A stretch of DNA of 25,524 bases, from assembly GCA_040881945.1 (NCBI GenBank), contig JBBECF010000105.1, positions 1 through 25,524 on the forward strand. The letters run 5' to 3'. The stretch is from JBBECF01 sp040881945. GTDB taxonomy: Bacteria; Pseudomonadota; Alphaproteobacteria; Dongiales; Dongiaceae. The notes under the pieces are model-generated. The model searched no databases. It worked only from the letters and a program-made list of their open reading frames with translations, and was not told the origin of the DNA. Below are positions 14,742 to 22,637 of the stretch, piece after piece; the first letter of the stretch is position 1; every line of letters begins with the position of its first letter. Both the position numbers and the translations under genes were made by a program.

Positions 14742-17606
14742 TTAACGCGACGCGGAACCTGCATCCGGCTTGGCTCCGGTCGCTGGAGAACGTCTTCCCA
14801 GAATATCCTTGAACCAATCTGTATCGCGCACGCGATTAAGATCGCGGTCCCTATTCAGGTGCTCCGGTGCCGGCAGGGTTCCAGATGCCAGGCATTGTTC
14901 AAAGTGTTTCCGGCACCCCTCATCATTGCCCCGCAGCGCGTGCAAACAAGCGAGGTTATAGCTCGCCGAGCCGGGCTTGATTGCATCCGCGCGCCCGAGT
15001 TTATCTTCGGCCGCAGCCAATAGGGTCTCGGCGGAAGTACCCTCCTTCGTATGATATTGAGCCAGCAGGGCACTGGCCCAACTGTTGAGCGCCTCGTGCA
15101 TGTCCGGCTTGATAGCCAGCGCGGTCTGGTACTTCTCGCCGGCCGCGGCGAACAGGCGATCCGCCTCCTCGCCGCTCTTCGTCCTGGCCCGCGCGGTGAG
15201 CGCATTGCCCCAGTTGTTGAGCACCTTGACATCGTCCGGCCTGATCGCCAGTGCGGCCTGGTACTTCTCGCCGGCCGCAGCGAACGGGCGATCCGTCTCC
15301 TCGCCGCTCTTCGTCTCCGCCTGCGCGGCGAGCGCATCGCCCCAATTGGAGAGCGCCTCGTGCAGGTCCGGCTTGATCGCCAGCGCGGCCTGGTACTTCT
15401 CGCCGGCCGTGGCGAACAGGCGATCGGCCTCCGCCCCGCTCTTCGTCCGAGCCTGCGCGGCGAGCGTAGCGCCCCAATTATTGAGCGCCTCGTGCATGTC
15501 CGGCTTGATCGCCAGCGCGGCCTGGTACTTCTCGACGGCCGCGGCGAACAGGCGATCCGCCTCCTCGCCGCTCTTCGTCTCCGCCTGCGCGGCGAACGCC
15601 AAACCCCAATTGCTGAGCGCCTCGTGCTTGTCCGGCTTGATCGCCAGTGCGGCCTGGTACTTCTCGCCGGCCGTGGCGAACAGGCGATCGGCCTCCGCCC
15701 CGCTCTTCGTCCGAGCCTGCGCGGCGAGCGCATAGCCCCAGTTGTTGAACGCCTCGTGCAGGTCGGGCTTGATTGCCAGCGCGACCTGGTACTTCTCGAC
15801 GGCCGCGGCGAACAGGCGATCGGCCTCCGCCCCGCTCTTCGTCTCCGCCTGCACGGCGAGCGCATTGCCCCAGTTGTTGAGCGCCTCGTGCTTGTCCGGC
15901 TTCACCGCCAGCGCGGCCTGGTACTTCTCACTGGCCGCAGCGAACAGGCGATCGGCCTCCGCCCCGCTCTTTGTCCTGGCCCGCGCGGCGAGCGCATTGC
16001 CCCAGTTGTAGAGCGCCTCGTGCTTGTCCGGCTTCATCGCCAGCGCTGCCTGGTACTTCTCACTGGCCGCAGCGAACAGGCAATCCGCCTCATCGCCGCT
16101 CTTCGTCTTGGCCTGCGCGGCGAGCGCAGCGCCCCAGTTGTAGAGCGCCTCGTGCTTGTCCGGCTTGATTGCCAGCGCGGCCTGGTACTTCTCGCCGGCC
16201 GTGGCAAACAGGCGGTCCGCTTCCTCGCCGCTCTTCGTCTTCGCCTGCGCCGCGAACGCCAAACCCCAATTGTTGAGCGCCTCGTGCTTGTCCGGCTTGA
16301 TCGCCAGCGCGGCCTGGTACTTCTCACCGGCCGTGGCGAACAGGCGATCGGCCTCCGCCCCGCTCTTCGTCTCCGCCTGCGCGGCGAGCGCAGTGCCCCA
16401 GTTGTTGAGCGCCTCGTGCTTGTCCGGCTTGATTGCCAGCGCGGCCTGGTACTTCTCGCCTGCCATGGCGAACAGCCGGTCCGCCTCCTCGCCGCTCTTC
16501 GTCCTGGCCCGCGCGGTGAGCCCGTTGCCCAGCATCACCTGGGCCCAAGAGGCAATGTCCTTCAGTAATGGAGTCGCGCCCGGTTCAACCGGCAAGTTCC
16601 CGACAAGCCGAACAACGCCCTCGTAATCCCCCTCCATGAACAGCCGCATCGCCTCGTCGGGCAGCTCGAACCGGTCTCTCGCGGCCGCGATCCATTGCCG
16701 GGGCCGCTCCGTAACGTCCAAATTGGCGCTTTGATCGGGAACGGGGAAGGGAGTCAAAGTATCGAGGATGCCATCCAAATGGCTGAAGGGGCGCTCAAGG
16801 AATGCCGGCGGGAATATGCCGAGTTCCTGCGTCAGCTTGATGAAGAAGGAATCGGCGTCATGACCGCCGACGAAGTACGCGTCCTTGCCCGGCAAAAGCA
16901 GGCAATCCCTGATGTGCGCCGCAGGCTCGTTGTCCTTGTATCCGACCCAATAGAGGCCGTTGTCGAAACGCTCGACGCAGGCCAAATGATCGAAAACCGG
17001 GTCGTTGTCTCCGCTGTAGCCGACGACGATCCACAGACGGCCGCGCCCCGCGTCGTCGAACACCGGCGTCATCATTTCCGAGTGTCGCCGGAGGTCGTCC
17101 TCCGTGTTCATGAGAACGAACCCCGTGCGCTGACCGTGGAGATGGATCACCGCCTTGTCGGCCATATCGGCAGGCTTGTAGAGTTGCGAGGCGGCAAAGT
17201 CGTACACGGCGGGAAATTCATTCAACAGAGCGCTTGCGCGCATGACGAGAGGATCAAAGTTCGTCGTCAACCCTCGATCCACAAAACCTTCTTGCATCAG
17301 ACGGGCGATACATATGTGCGCCCAATTGATTCTTGCCCCATCGACGTACTCGGCAATCAATGCGCGGCCCTCATTGGACATCAGCTCTGCCATGCATCGC
17401 GCATAGGTCTTCTTATCGGCGCGTGCGTATGCCCGCGGATGATCCTTCGCGATTCGTTCGACAAAACCTTTGGCCGCCGGAATGCCGGCCGTCACCGAGC
17501 ATCCGGCCCCGATGAGGAGGCAGCATCTGGCGCCGCGTCGCTTCGCCGCGCTTATCGTTTCGACCACATCCGCGATGGTACGTCTTGGGATCGATGCAGG
17601 CGGCAT
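14742..17606 (-). CDS. SIR2-domain protein with 12 tandem TPR-like repeats
   Basis: The product is 954 aa. Residues about 10-265 form a SIR2-like NAD-binding domain: LLIGAGCSVTAGIP (30-43), TTNFD (114-118) and the LHG motif with probable catalytic H157, then VVGYSGDNDP (194-203). Residues 266-356 are a linker. Residues 357-884 are twelve repeats of 44 aa, consensus NNWGxALAAQAxTKSGxEAD followed by RLFAxAxEKYQAALAIKPDx and HEAL. The last 70 residues close the solenoid. No signal peptide or membrane segment is visible, so it is probably cytosolic. SIR2 domains in this setting commonly hydrolyse NAD+ in phage defence. The role here is inferred from architecture and from neighbouring toxin-antitoxin genes. 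GC is lower than in flanking genes (about 48% in 17281-17340 by hand count). ATG 17606 is chosen; longer readings upstream lack domain support. Confidence 0.9.
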   Translation of the reverse strand: MPPASIPRRTIADVVETISAAKRRGARCCLLIGAGCSVTAGIPAAKGFVERIAKDHPRAYARADKKTYARCMAELMSNEGRALIAEYVDGARINWAHICIARLMQEGFVDRGLTTNFDPLVMRASALLNEFPAVYDFAASQLYKPADMADKAVIHLHGQRTGFVLMNTEDDLRRHSEMMTPVFDDAGRGRLWIVVGYSGDNDPVFDHLACVERFDNGLYWVGYKDNEPAAHIRDCLLLPGKDAYFVGGHDADSFFIKLTQELGIFPPAFLERPFSHLDGILDTLTPFPVPDQSANLDVTERPRQWIAAARDRFELPDEAMRLFMEGDYEGVVRLVGNLPVEPGATPLLKDIASWAQVMLGNGLTARARTKSGEEADRLFAMAGEKYQAALAIKPDKHEALNNWGTALAAQAETKSGAEADRLFATAGEKYQAALAIKPDKHEALNNWGLAFAAQAKTKSGEEADRLFATAGEKYQAALAIKPDKHEALYNWGAALAAQAKTKSGDEADCLFAAASEKYQAALAMKPDKHEALYNWGNALAARARTKSGAEADRLFAAASEKYQAALAVKPDKHEALNNWGNALAVQAETKSGAEADRLFAAAVEKYQVALAIKPDLHEAFNNWGYALAAQARTKSGAEADRLFATAGEKYQAALAIKPDKHEALSNWGLAFAAQAETKSGEEADRLFAAAVEKYQAALAIKPDMHEALNNWGATLAAQARTKSGAEADRLFATAGEKYQAALAIKPDLHEALSNWGDALAAQAETKSGEETDRPFAAAGEKYQAALAIRPDDVKVLNNWGNALTARARTKSGEEADRLFAAAGEKYQTALAIKPDMHEALNSWASALLAQYHTKEGTSAETLLAAAEDKLGRADAIKPGSASYNLACLHALRGNDEGCRKHFEQCLASGTLPAPEHLNRDRDLNRVRDTDWFKDILGRRSPATGAKPDAGSASR
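14955..16538 (-). repeat. Tandem array of twelve 132-bp coding repeats
   Basis: The array encodes residues 357-884 of the SIR2-TPR protein. Units are in phase at exactly 132 bp and mostly near identical. The last unit (14955-15086) is diverged. Units 7-8 and 9-10 share alternating variants (NNW/SNW, ARTKSGAEAD/AETKSGEE), which points to duplication of a 264-bp block. Confidence 0.9.
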
Positions 17607-17677
17607 GGGCGCCCTGTCCGTGTATCGGGCATAGCGGCGACGGCTCGCTCGTCGAGCAAAGGCCTTCGGTTCGCGCA

Positions 17678-17707
17678 AGTCTAGGCCCGATTTGACGAAA
17701 ATCTCAA
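17678..17707 (-). promoter_or_regulatory. Candidate promoter for the SIR2-TPR gene
   Basis: On the minus strand TTGAGA (17707-17702) is followed after 18 bases by TAGACT (17683-17678). The boxes match the consensus in five and four positions. The leader to ATG 17606 would be about 65 bases. Confidence 0.4.
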
Positions 17708-17715
17708 CTTCAAGC

Positions 17716-17810
17716 TGTAGCGCCCCCCTCACCCAGCTTCGGGTAAGGCGCGTCTTGGCGACGCGCCAACCCTTCGCATCCCTCTCCCCCGCTCGCGGGG
17801 GCGAGGGAAG
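17716..17810. repeat. Intergenic palindromic repeat (CCCTCTCCCC type)
   Basis: This stretch contains two hairpins: GGCGCGTC / GACGCGCC at 17747-17767, and CCCTCTCCCCCGC with its complement GCGGGGGCGAGGG at 17780-17807. A leading CCCCCCTCACCCAGCTTCGG precedes them. I recognise this style as a dispersed intergenic repeat of high-GC proteobacteria, from memory. It lies between the SIR2-TPR start and the 3' end of the next minus-strand gene, where it could also act as a terminator. Confidence 0.7.
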
Positions 17811-17827
17811 CGATGAGCGACGAGGGG

Positions 17828-18397
17828 CTAGATCGACCGGCCTTTCAGGCGGCGGCGGAGCTCTTCGGCGTTGGCCCTGGCGCCGGGCATGTGCGGGTTG
17901 ACCGCCAGCGCCTTCTCGAAGGCGGCCAGCGCCGCTTCCTCGTCGTCGAGCGCCGAGCGCACGAGGCCGAGGCCGGAGAGCGCGCCGAAGTGGCGCGGCT
18001 CGAGCGCCAGGGTCCGGTCGATGTCGGCGATCGAGGCGGCGTAGTCGCCGACCAGATAGAACACCGTCGCCCGCTTGTTCCAGCCCTCGGCGAAGCCGGG
18101 CGCGATCTCGACCATGCGGGTGAAGGCGCTGAGGGCGCCGGCAAAATCCTCGCCGCCCATGGCGTTGACCCCGATCTGCATCAGCCCGTTGACCTTGTCG
18201 TCGTCCGACGTCATCCAGATGCGCCAGATCGTGCCTTCGATGTCCTGCGCCTCGATCGGATCGGGCGTGACGTGCAGGCGGTCGAACAGGGCATCCAACC
18301 GCGGATCGCCCTGATCCGCGCCGGCCGACATCGCGCCGCCGAGGAGCAGCAACGCGGCGGCGAACAGGGACAGCCACCTGGACCGAACAGCGCTCAT
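17828..18397 (-). CDS. Exported TPR-repeat protein
   Basis: The product is 189 aa. A signal peptide spans about residues 1-27 (SLFAAALLLLGGAMSAGA). A conserved leader region follows with RLDALFDRLHVTPDPIEAQD and IEGTIWRIWMTSDDDKVNGL. About three TPR units then run from residue 70 to 180 (FAGALSAFTRMVEIAPGFAE, YAASIADIDRTLALEPRHFG, EEAALAAFEKALAVNPHMPG). TPR proteins serve as protein-binding scaffolds; the partner is unknown. It is a different TPR type from the neighbouring SIR2-TPR array (34-residue spacing, not 44), so the two are unlikely to share origin. I take it as a core gene at the edge of the accessory islet. ATG 18397 is chosen over an upstream TTG. Confidence 0.85.
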   Translation of the reverse strand: MSAVRSRWLSLFAAALLLLGGAMSAGADQGDPRLDALFDRLHVTPDPIEAQDIEGTIWRIWMTSDDDKVNGLMQIGVNAMGGEDFAGALSAFTRMVEIAPGFAEGWNKRATVFYLVGDYAASIADIDRTLALEPRHFGALSGLGLVRSALDDEEAALAAFEKALAVNPHMPGARANAEELRRRLKGRSI

Positions 18398-18405
18398 AGT
18401 ACTGA

Positions 18406-18433
18406 AGTATCGCCCGCGCGCGGGCCTTGCCAA
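18406..18433 (-). promoter_or_regulatory. Candidate promoter for the exported TPR gene
   Basis: On the minus strand TTGGCA (18433-18428) is followed after 16 bases by GATACT (18411-18406). Transcription would start within a few bases of ATG 18397, implying a very short or absent leader. Confidence 0.4.
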
Positions 18434-18519
18434 GGACAAAACGAGGGTTGCGACCGCGCCCGAGGCAGTCGATGCTGGCCGCCGATCGCCGCGGGCATTT
18501 CGCAGGGAAGACGGGAATC

Positions 18520-19605
18520 ATGGCGGCAGCGGACTATTTCTCAAGCAGTTACACGGCGGCGCGCGAGAAGTTCCGCGCCGCCGCGCGGGACGCCGGCGCG
18601 GCGCTGGAGAGCCATCGCAACCCCGCGAGCGGGCCGGCCGGCGAGGCGCTGTCGACCGACACGGCGCGGCTCGGTCCGGCGCGGGCGGCGCGGCTCCTGG
18701 TGACGATCTCGGCGACGCACGGCGCCGAAGGCTTTTGCGGCTCCGGCATCCAGGTCGGATCGCTCATCGCCGGGCTTTACGGAGACCTGCCGCCCGATAC
18801 CGCCGTGCTGGCGGTGCACGCGATCAATCCGCACGGCTTCGCTTGGCTGCGCCGGGTCACCGAAGGGAACATCGACCTCAACCGCAACTACGTGGACCAC
18901 GCCGCGCCCTATCCGGCGAATGAAGGTTACGAGACGCTGCAGGACGCGATCTGCCCGCGCGAGTGGAGCGATGCCGCGTTGGCTCGCGCCCGGGCGATCC
19001 TCGACGCCTATGCCGCCGAGCATGGCGACATGGCGCTGCAGGCGGCGATGAGCGCCGGCCAGTACACGCATCCCGACGGCGTCTTTCACGGCGGCCGCGC
19101 CCCGACCTGGTCGCACCGCACCCTGATCGACATCCTGCGCCGGGAGGGCGCCGGCGCGGCCCGGGTCGCGGTCATCGACTTGCACAGCGGGCTCGGGCCC
19201 TACGGCCATGGCGAGATCATCAACGACCACGCGCCCGGCACGGCCGGGTTCGGGCGCGTCGTCGCCTGGTACGGCGACGAAGCGACCTCATCCGAGGCGG
19301 GAACCTCGACTTCGGCGGTCGTCCAGGGCCACACGCTTCTCGGCGTGCTCGGCGCCGTGCCGCGCGCCGAGGTGACCGGCGTCACGCTCGAATACGGCAC
19401 GGCGCCGCTGGACGAAGTGCTGACCGCCCTGCGCGCCGACAACTGGCTGCACCTGCACGGCGACCCGGCCTCGGCGCAGGGGCGCGAGATCAAGGGGCGC
19501 CTGCGCCGCGCCTTCTATCCCGACGCCGACGACTGGAAACAGATGGTCTGGAAGCGGGCGGCGGAGGTGCAGCGCCGGGCGCTGGCCGGCCTGGCCGGGC
19601 CGTGA
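18520..19605 (+). CDS. DUF2817 family M14-like zinc peptidase
   Basis: The product is 361 aa. Residues 65-73 read ATHGAEGFC, giving an HxxE zinc pair (H67, E70). NIDLNRNY (117-124) contains the Asn-Arg pair typical of M14 carboxypeptidases. IDLHSG (219-224) supplies the third zinc ligand H222, and LEYGT (290-294) supplies a candidate catalytic Glu (E291). These positions fit a DUF2817/M14-like metallohydrolase fold. The substrate is unknown; cleavage of a peptide or amide is expected. No signal peptide is seen. ATG 18520 is chosen because the domain begins at once (YFSSSYTAAREKFRAAA). It is convergent with the EAL-like gene with 10 bp between. Confidence 0.88.
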   Translation: MAAADYFSSSYTAAREKFRAAARDAGAALESHRNPASGPAGEALSTDTARLGPARAARLLVTISATHGAEGFCGSGIQVGSLIAGLYGDLPPDTAVLAVHAINPHGFAWLRRVTEGNIDLNRNYVDHAAPYPANEGYETLQDAICPREWSDAALARARAILDAYAAEHGDMALQAAMSAGQYTHPDGVFHGGRAPTWSHRTLIDILRREGAGAARVAVIDLHSGLGPYGHGEIINDHAPGTAGFGRVVAWYGDEATSSEAGTSTSAVVQGHTLLGVLGAVPRAEVTGVTLEYGTAPLDEVLTALRADNWLHLHGDPASAQGREIKGRLRRAFYPDADDWKQMVWKRAAEVQRRALAGLAGP

Positions 19606-19615
19606 GCGCGCCGCC

Positions 19616-20899
19616 CTAAGCCGACAGGATGCCGGCGGCCGGTCCGACCTCGATAACCGCCGGCGCCACCCGTTCCGCGGCGATCGCGTCGAGCCGTCGT
19701 CCCTGGAACAGCGATATGCCGAGCCCGCGGCCCCACGCGATGGCATCGTCGGAATCGCAGTGGCAGACGATCAACCGTTGCGGACCCGCCTGCGCGATCC
19801 GTTCCTGGAGCACGGCCCGTTCGGCGGACGAGACGTCGATCGCCATGGCCGGGGTCCACAACAGTTTGAGCAGGTCGACCGCCAGCGCCCCGATATCGAT
19901 GAACGGCAGGCTGACATGCGACAACCCGTCGAGGCAGATGCGGTAGCCGCGCTGGTACGCATAGTCGCGCACGAACAAATAGCTGCCGAGGTCGGCGAAG
20001 ACGTCGATCTTGTGAAGCTCGATCACCACGGAGCGGCGCACCGCCTCGTCGAGGCCGGCCTCGAATGCCTGGAAGTCCGGCGACAGCACCGTGGAGACGT
20101 TGAGGTTCAGGCTGAACCGGCCGGACCGCAGGAAGCGCGATTGCAGCGCCTCCGCCGCAAGGCTGACGCCCTTGCCCGAGGTGAGCAGGGCCAGCATCTG
20201 CCGGTCGAGAGTCTTGGTCAGATGCTGGAACAGCCAACGGTCGGCGGCGAGCCGCCGGCCCGGCGCAACGATCCGCTCGAGATCGCCGATCGAGACATAG
20301 AGCTCCTCGAATTGCCGGGTCAGCGTCATGTCCTCGTCGACGGCGTAGACCGGCTGGAAGCGCACCGCCCAGGACAGATCGCTGGCCGCGAGCCTGCCCG
20401 CGATGGCGGCGAACTGTACGAGGTCGAGCGTCGCGCCCTCGCCAGCGGCGGCCGGGGCAGGCCCAGCGCCGGGCGAGCTCGCGCCGGCCGCGAGCGACCG
20501 GACCAAGCCGAGGAACTCGGCGAAGCTCTCGGTCAGGTTGACGATGGTGCAGAAATCGGCGTCGCCCAGCGACCCCAATTGGATCAGCGGATCGTCACGG
20601 AACAGGTATTGAATCTTGCGGATTTCCTCCTTGATCGCGGGGAGCCGCACCGTCTTGCAGACGACGACCAAATCGGAACTGCCGAGCACGAACACCCGCC
20701 CGAGCAGCCCTTCGGCGAGCGAGCGTATCCGACCGAGGGCATAGATCAGGTTTTCGCCGCGTGAGTGCGTTCCCAGCTTCGAGAGATGGAAGTGGAACGC
20801 CCAGCCGCGCTCGCGGTGCGCGCCGATCCCCTCGAGATACTCGAGAAGCGCCCGCTCCTCGCTGCCCTTCGGTTTCACGATTGAGGGTCGTGTCGGCAT
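19616..20899 (-). CDS. Degenerate EAL-domain protein
   Basis: The product is 427 aa. An N-terminal region (about 1-135) with no clear domain and an Ala/Pro/Gly linker (136-156) precede an EAL-like domain (about 175-410). The scaffold is recognisable: FQPV (181-184), NLNVS (265-269), IELHK (293-297), D324, K345 and FQG (398-400). Residues for c-di-GMP hydrolysis are missing: EAL reads EEL (198-200), the paired Asp motif is DG (324-325), and the EGVE motif is replaced by HCDSD. It probably binds a ligand or protein rather than hydrolysing c-di-GMP. ATG 20899 is chosen; GTG 20923 is an alternative. The EAL assignment is confident, inactivity is inferred. Confidence 0.85.
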   Translation of the reverse strand: MPTRPSIVKPKGSEERALLEYLEGIGAHRERGWAFHFHLSKLGTHSRGENLIYALGRIRSLAEGLLGRVFVLGSSDLVVVCKTVRLPAIKEEIRKIQYLFRDDPLIQLGSLGDADFCTIVNLTESFAEFLGLVRSLAAGASSPGAGPAPAAAGEGATLDLVQFAAIAGRLAASDLSWAVRFQPVYAVDEDMTLTRQFEELYVSIGDLERIVAPGRRLAADRWLFQHLTKTLDRQMLALLTSGKGVSLAAEALQSRFLRSGRFSLNLNVSTVLSPDFQAFEAGLDEAVRRSVVIELHKIDVFADLGSYLFVRDYAYQRGYRICLDGLSHVSLPFIDIGALAVDLLKLLWTPAMAIDVSSAERAVLQERIAQAGPQRLIVCHCDSDDAIAWGRGLGISLFQGRRLDAIAAERVAPAVIEVGPAAGILSA

Positions 20900-21036
20900 G
20901 GCCTTCGATCCAGGTTTCGGCACCGGCGCGCTGTTGTTGCAATGCCCAGTTGCGGATCCGACCGCTCCGGGGGCGGACCGAAAGAAGTTTCGGCCCCGGA
21001 ACCGTAAGGATTGGTTAAAGGTGCGCGGGCCGGCCT

Positions 21037-21183
21037 AGTGTCCTGTCCCAGAAATTCGTTTTCGAATTTCTGGGACCCGCTGCGCCGGAGCGCCAGCGAG
21101 GCGAGTAAGCAGGCCACTAGATTCAAATACTTAGTGGCCCGTTCACCCCAAAATTCGTGAAATGAATTTCGGGGACGGGACAT
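21037..21183 (-). repeat. MITE-like palindromic element, copy 2
   Basis: This is the inverted relative of the element at 106-223, with the same three hairpins and terminal sequences AGTGTCCTGTCCC at the left and AATGTCCCGTCCCC inward from the right. It carries 30 extra bases at 21076-21105 that themselves form an imperfect hairpin (CGCTG / CAGCG). TA dinucleotides sit at both outer edges, compatible with a TA target site. The right end lies inside the glcF stop codon. Its hairpins may also end glcF transcription. Confidence 0.8.
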
Positions 21184-22499
21184 TATGAGGCCGCCGCGGC
21201 CGCCCGGGGCAGGCCGCGCAGCCCCGGCGGGGCCGGCCCGCCGGTCGCCCAGTCGAGCAATTCGACGGTATGCAGGACCGGCAGGCGGGTGGCGCCGGCG
21301 AGCTGCGTCATGCAGCCGATGTTGCCGGTGGCGACCAGGTCGGCGCCGACGCTCTCGATATTGCGCACCTTGCGCTCGCGCAGCGCGCTCGCCAGGGCCG
21401 GCTGCAACAGGTTGTAGGTGCCGGCCGAGCCGCAGCACAGATGCCCTTCGGGGATCTCGCGCAGCGCGAAGCCGGCGGCCGCCAGCAACGCCCTGGGCTC
21501 GGCCGTGATCCGTTGACCGTGCTGCATCGAGCAGGCGGAGTGGTAGGCGACGGCGAGACCGGATTGCGCCAGCGCGGGCCGCAGCCCGATCGCGGCCATG
21601 AACTCGGTCACGTCGCGGGCGAGCCCGGCGACCCGCGCCGCCTTGCCGGCCCAGGCCGGATCGGCGCGCAGCATGAAGCCGTAGTCCTTGACCGTGGTGC
21701 CGCAGCCCGAGGCGTTGACGATCACGGCGTCGAGCCCGTCGCCGTCGAGCTCGGCGTGCCAGGCCGCGACGTTGGCGCGCGCCGCCGCCAGCGCCGGCCG
21801 CTCCTTGCCCAGGTGGTGCGTCAGCGCGCCGCAGCAGCCGGCGCCCCGCGCCACCACCACCTCGACGCCGTGGCGGGTCAGCAGGCGCACCGTCGCCTCG
21901 TTGATCTGCGGCGCCAGCACCTGCTGGGCGCAGCCGGTGAGCAGCGCCACGCGCGCGCGCCGCTGGCCCTCGGCGGCAAAGACCTGCGGGCGGTCCACCG
22001 CGCTTGGCGACGGAACGGCGGCCGGCGCCAGCCCGGCCATGGCCTTGAGCCGGCCCGGCAGCAGGCGCGCGAACGGGCGCGCGAAACGGGCGCCGCCGAG
22101 CGCGAGGCAAAACAGTCCCGGCCGCGGCAGCACGACCGCCAGCAGGGCGCGCAGCGTCCGTTCGGCCAGCGGCCGCCGGAACGTCTCCTCGATGTGCCGG
22201 CGCGCGTGATCGACGAGGTGCATGTAATGCACGCCCGACGGACAGGTGGTCATGCAGGCGAGGCAGGACAGGCAGCGGTCGATGTGCTTGACCACCTTGG
22301 CCGAGGCCGGCCGGTCGTTCTCCAGCATGTCCTTGATCAGGTAGATGCGGCCGCGCGGGGAATCGAGCTCGTCGCCGAGCAGCACGTAGGTCGGGCAGGT
22401 CGCGGTGCAGAACCCGCAATGCACGCAGGCGCGCAGGATCTTGTCGGCCTCGGCGACGTCGGGGTCGGCCAGTTGGGCGAGGGTGAAGCCGGTCTGCAT
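21183..22499 (-). CDS. glcF: Glycolate oxidase iron-sulfur subunit
   Basis: The product is 438 aa. Two 4Fe-4S motifs are visible: C25, C28, C31, C35 (CVHCGFCTATCP) and C76, C79, C82, C86 (CLSCLACMTTCP). The C-terminal half carries the repeated Cys-rich CCG-type motifs, GAGCCGALTHHLGKE and HLCCGSAGTYNLL, plus CSMQHGQR. This is the electron-transfer subunit that passes electrons from the FAD subunits GlcD/GlcE to the membrane quinone pool. The gene ends with TAA whose first bases belong to the palindromic element, so the insertion may have set the C-terminus. It is separated from glcE by 138 bp containing a palindrome pair. Confidence 0.95.
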   Translation of the reverse strand: MQTGFTLAQLADPDVAEADKILRACVHCGFCTATCPTYVLLGDELDSPRGRIYLIKDMLENDRPASAKVVKHIDRCLSCLACMTTCPSGVHYMHLVDHARRHIEETFRRPLAERTLRALLAVVLPRPGLFCLALGGARFARPFARLLPGRLKAMAGLAPAAVPSPSAVDRPQVFAAEGQRRARVALLTGCAQQVLAPQINEATVRLLTRHGVEVVVARGAGCCGALTHHLGKERPALAAARANVAAWHAELDGDGLDAVIVNASGCGTTVKDYGFMLRADPAWAGKAARVAGLARDVTEFMAAIGLRPALAQSGLAVAYHSACSMQHGQRITAEPRALLAAAGFALREIPEGHLCCGSAGTYNLLQPALASALRERKVRNIESVGADLVATGNIGCMTQLAGATRLPVLHTVELLDWATGGPAPPGLRGLPRAAAAAS

Positions 22500-22537
22500 G
22501 GGCCGCCGTCGTCTCAGAGCTCGGGCGGAAAAAGGGG

Positions 22538-22612
22538 AAAAAGGGGACAGTCCCCTTTTTCGACACGCGGACTTGCTGTGATTTTGTGAAAATAAAGGGG
22601 ACTGTCCCCTTT
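22538..22612. repeat. Pair of palindromes (AAAGGGGACWGTCCCCTTT)
   Basis: The first is a 23-bp perfect palindrome around a central A at 22538-22560. The second is 19 bp around a central T at 22594-22612, so the copies are inverted with 33 bases between. They fill the glcE-glcF gap. The layout resembles REP pairs mobilised by RAYT-type transposases. Either hairpin followed by T-runs could also attenuate transcription. Confidence 0.8.
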
Positions 22613-22637
22613 TTTCGCCGGCATTCGTTCACACCTT

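Noticed and set aside
14955..16538. CRISPR array
   Set aside because: The 132-bp units are contiguous, in frame and encode a regular TPR-like repeat. There are no short repeats with unique spacers.
15051..16568. 505-codon plus-strand frame with periodic repeats
   Set aside because: It is the antisense reading of the TPR array and inherits its 44-codon period. The minus frame has the SIR2 and TPR consensus.
17607..18521. Upstream extension of SIR2-TPR to a 1259-residue protein
   Set aside because: The extension is an out-of-frame reading of the exported TPR gene and an intergenic repeat. The SIR2 domain begins right after ATG 17606.
21005..21020. CtrA-type binding site around GGTTAAA upstream of the EAL gene
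   Set aside because: Only one TTAA half-site is present and the second half at the required spacing is missing.
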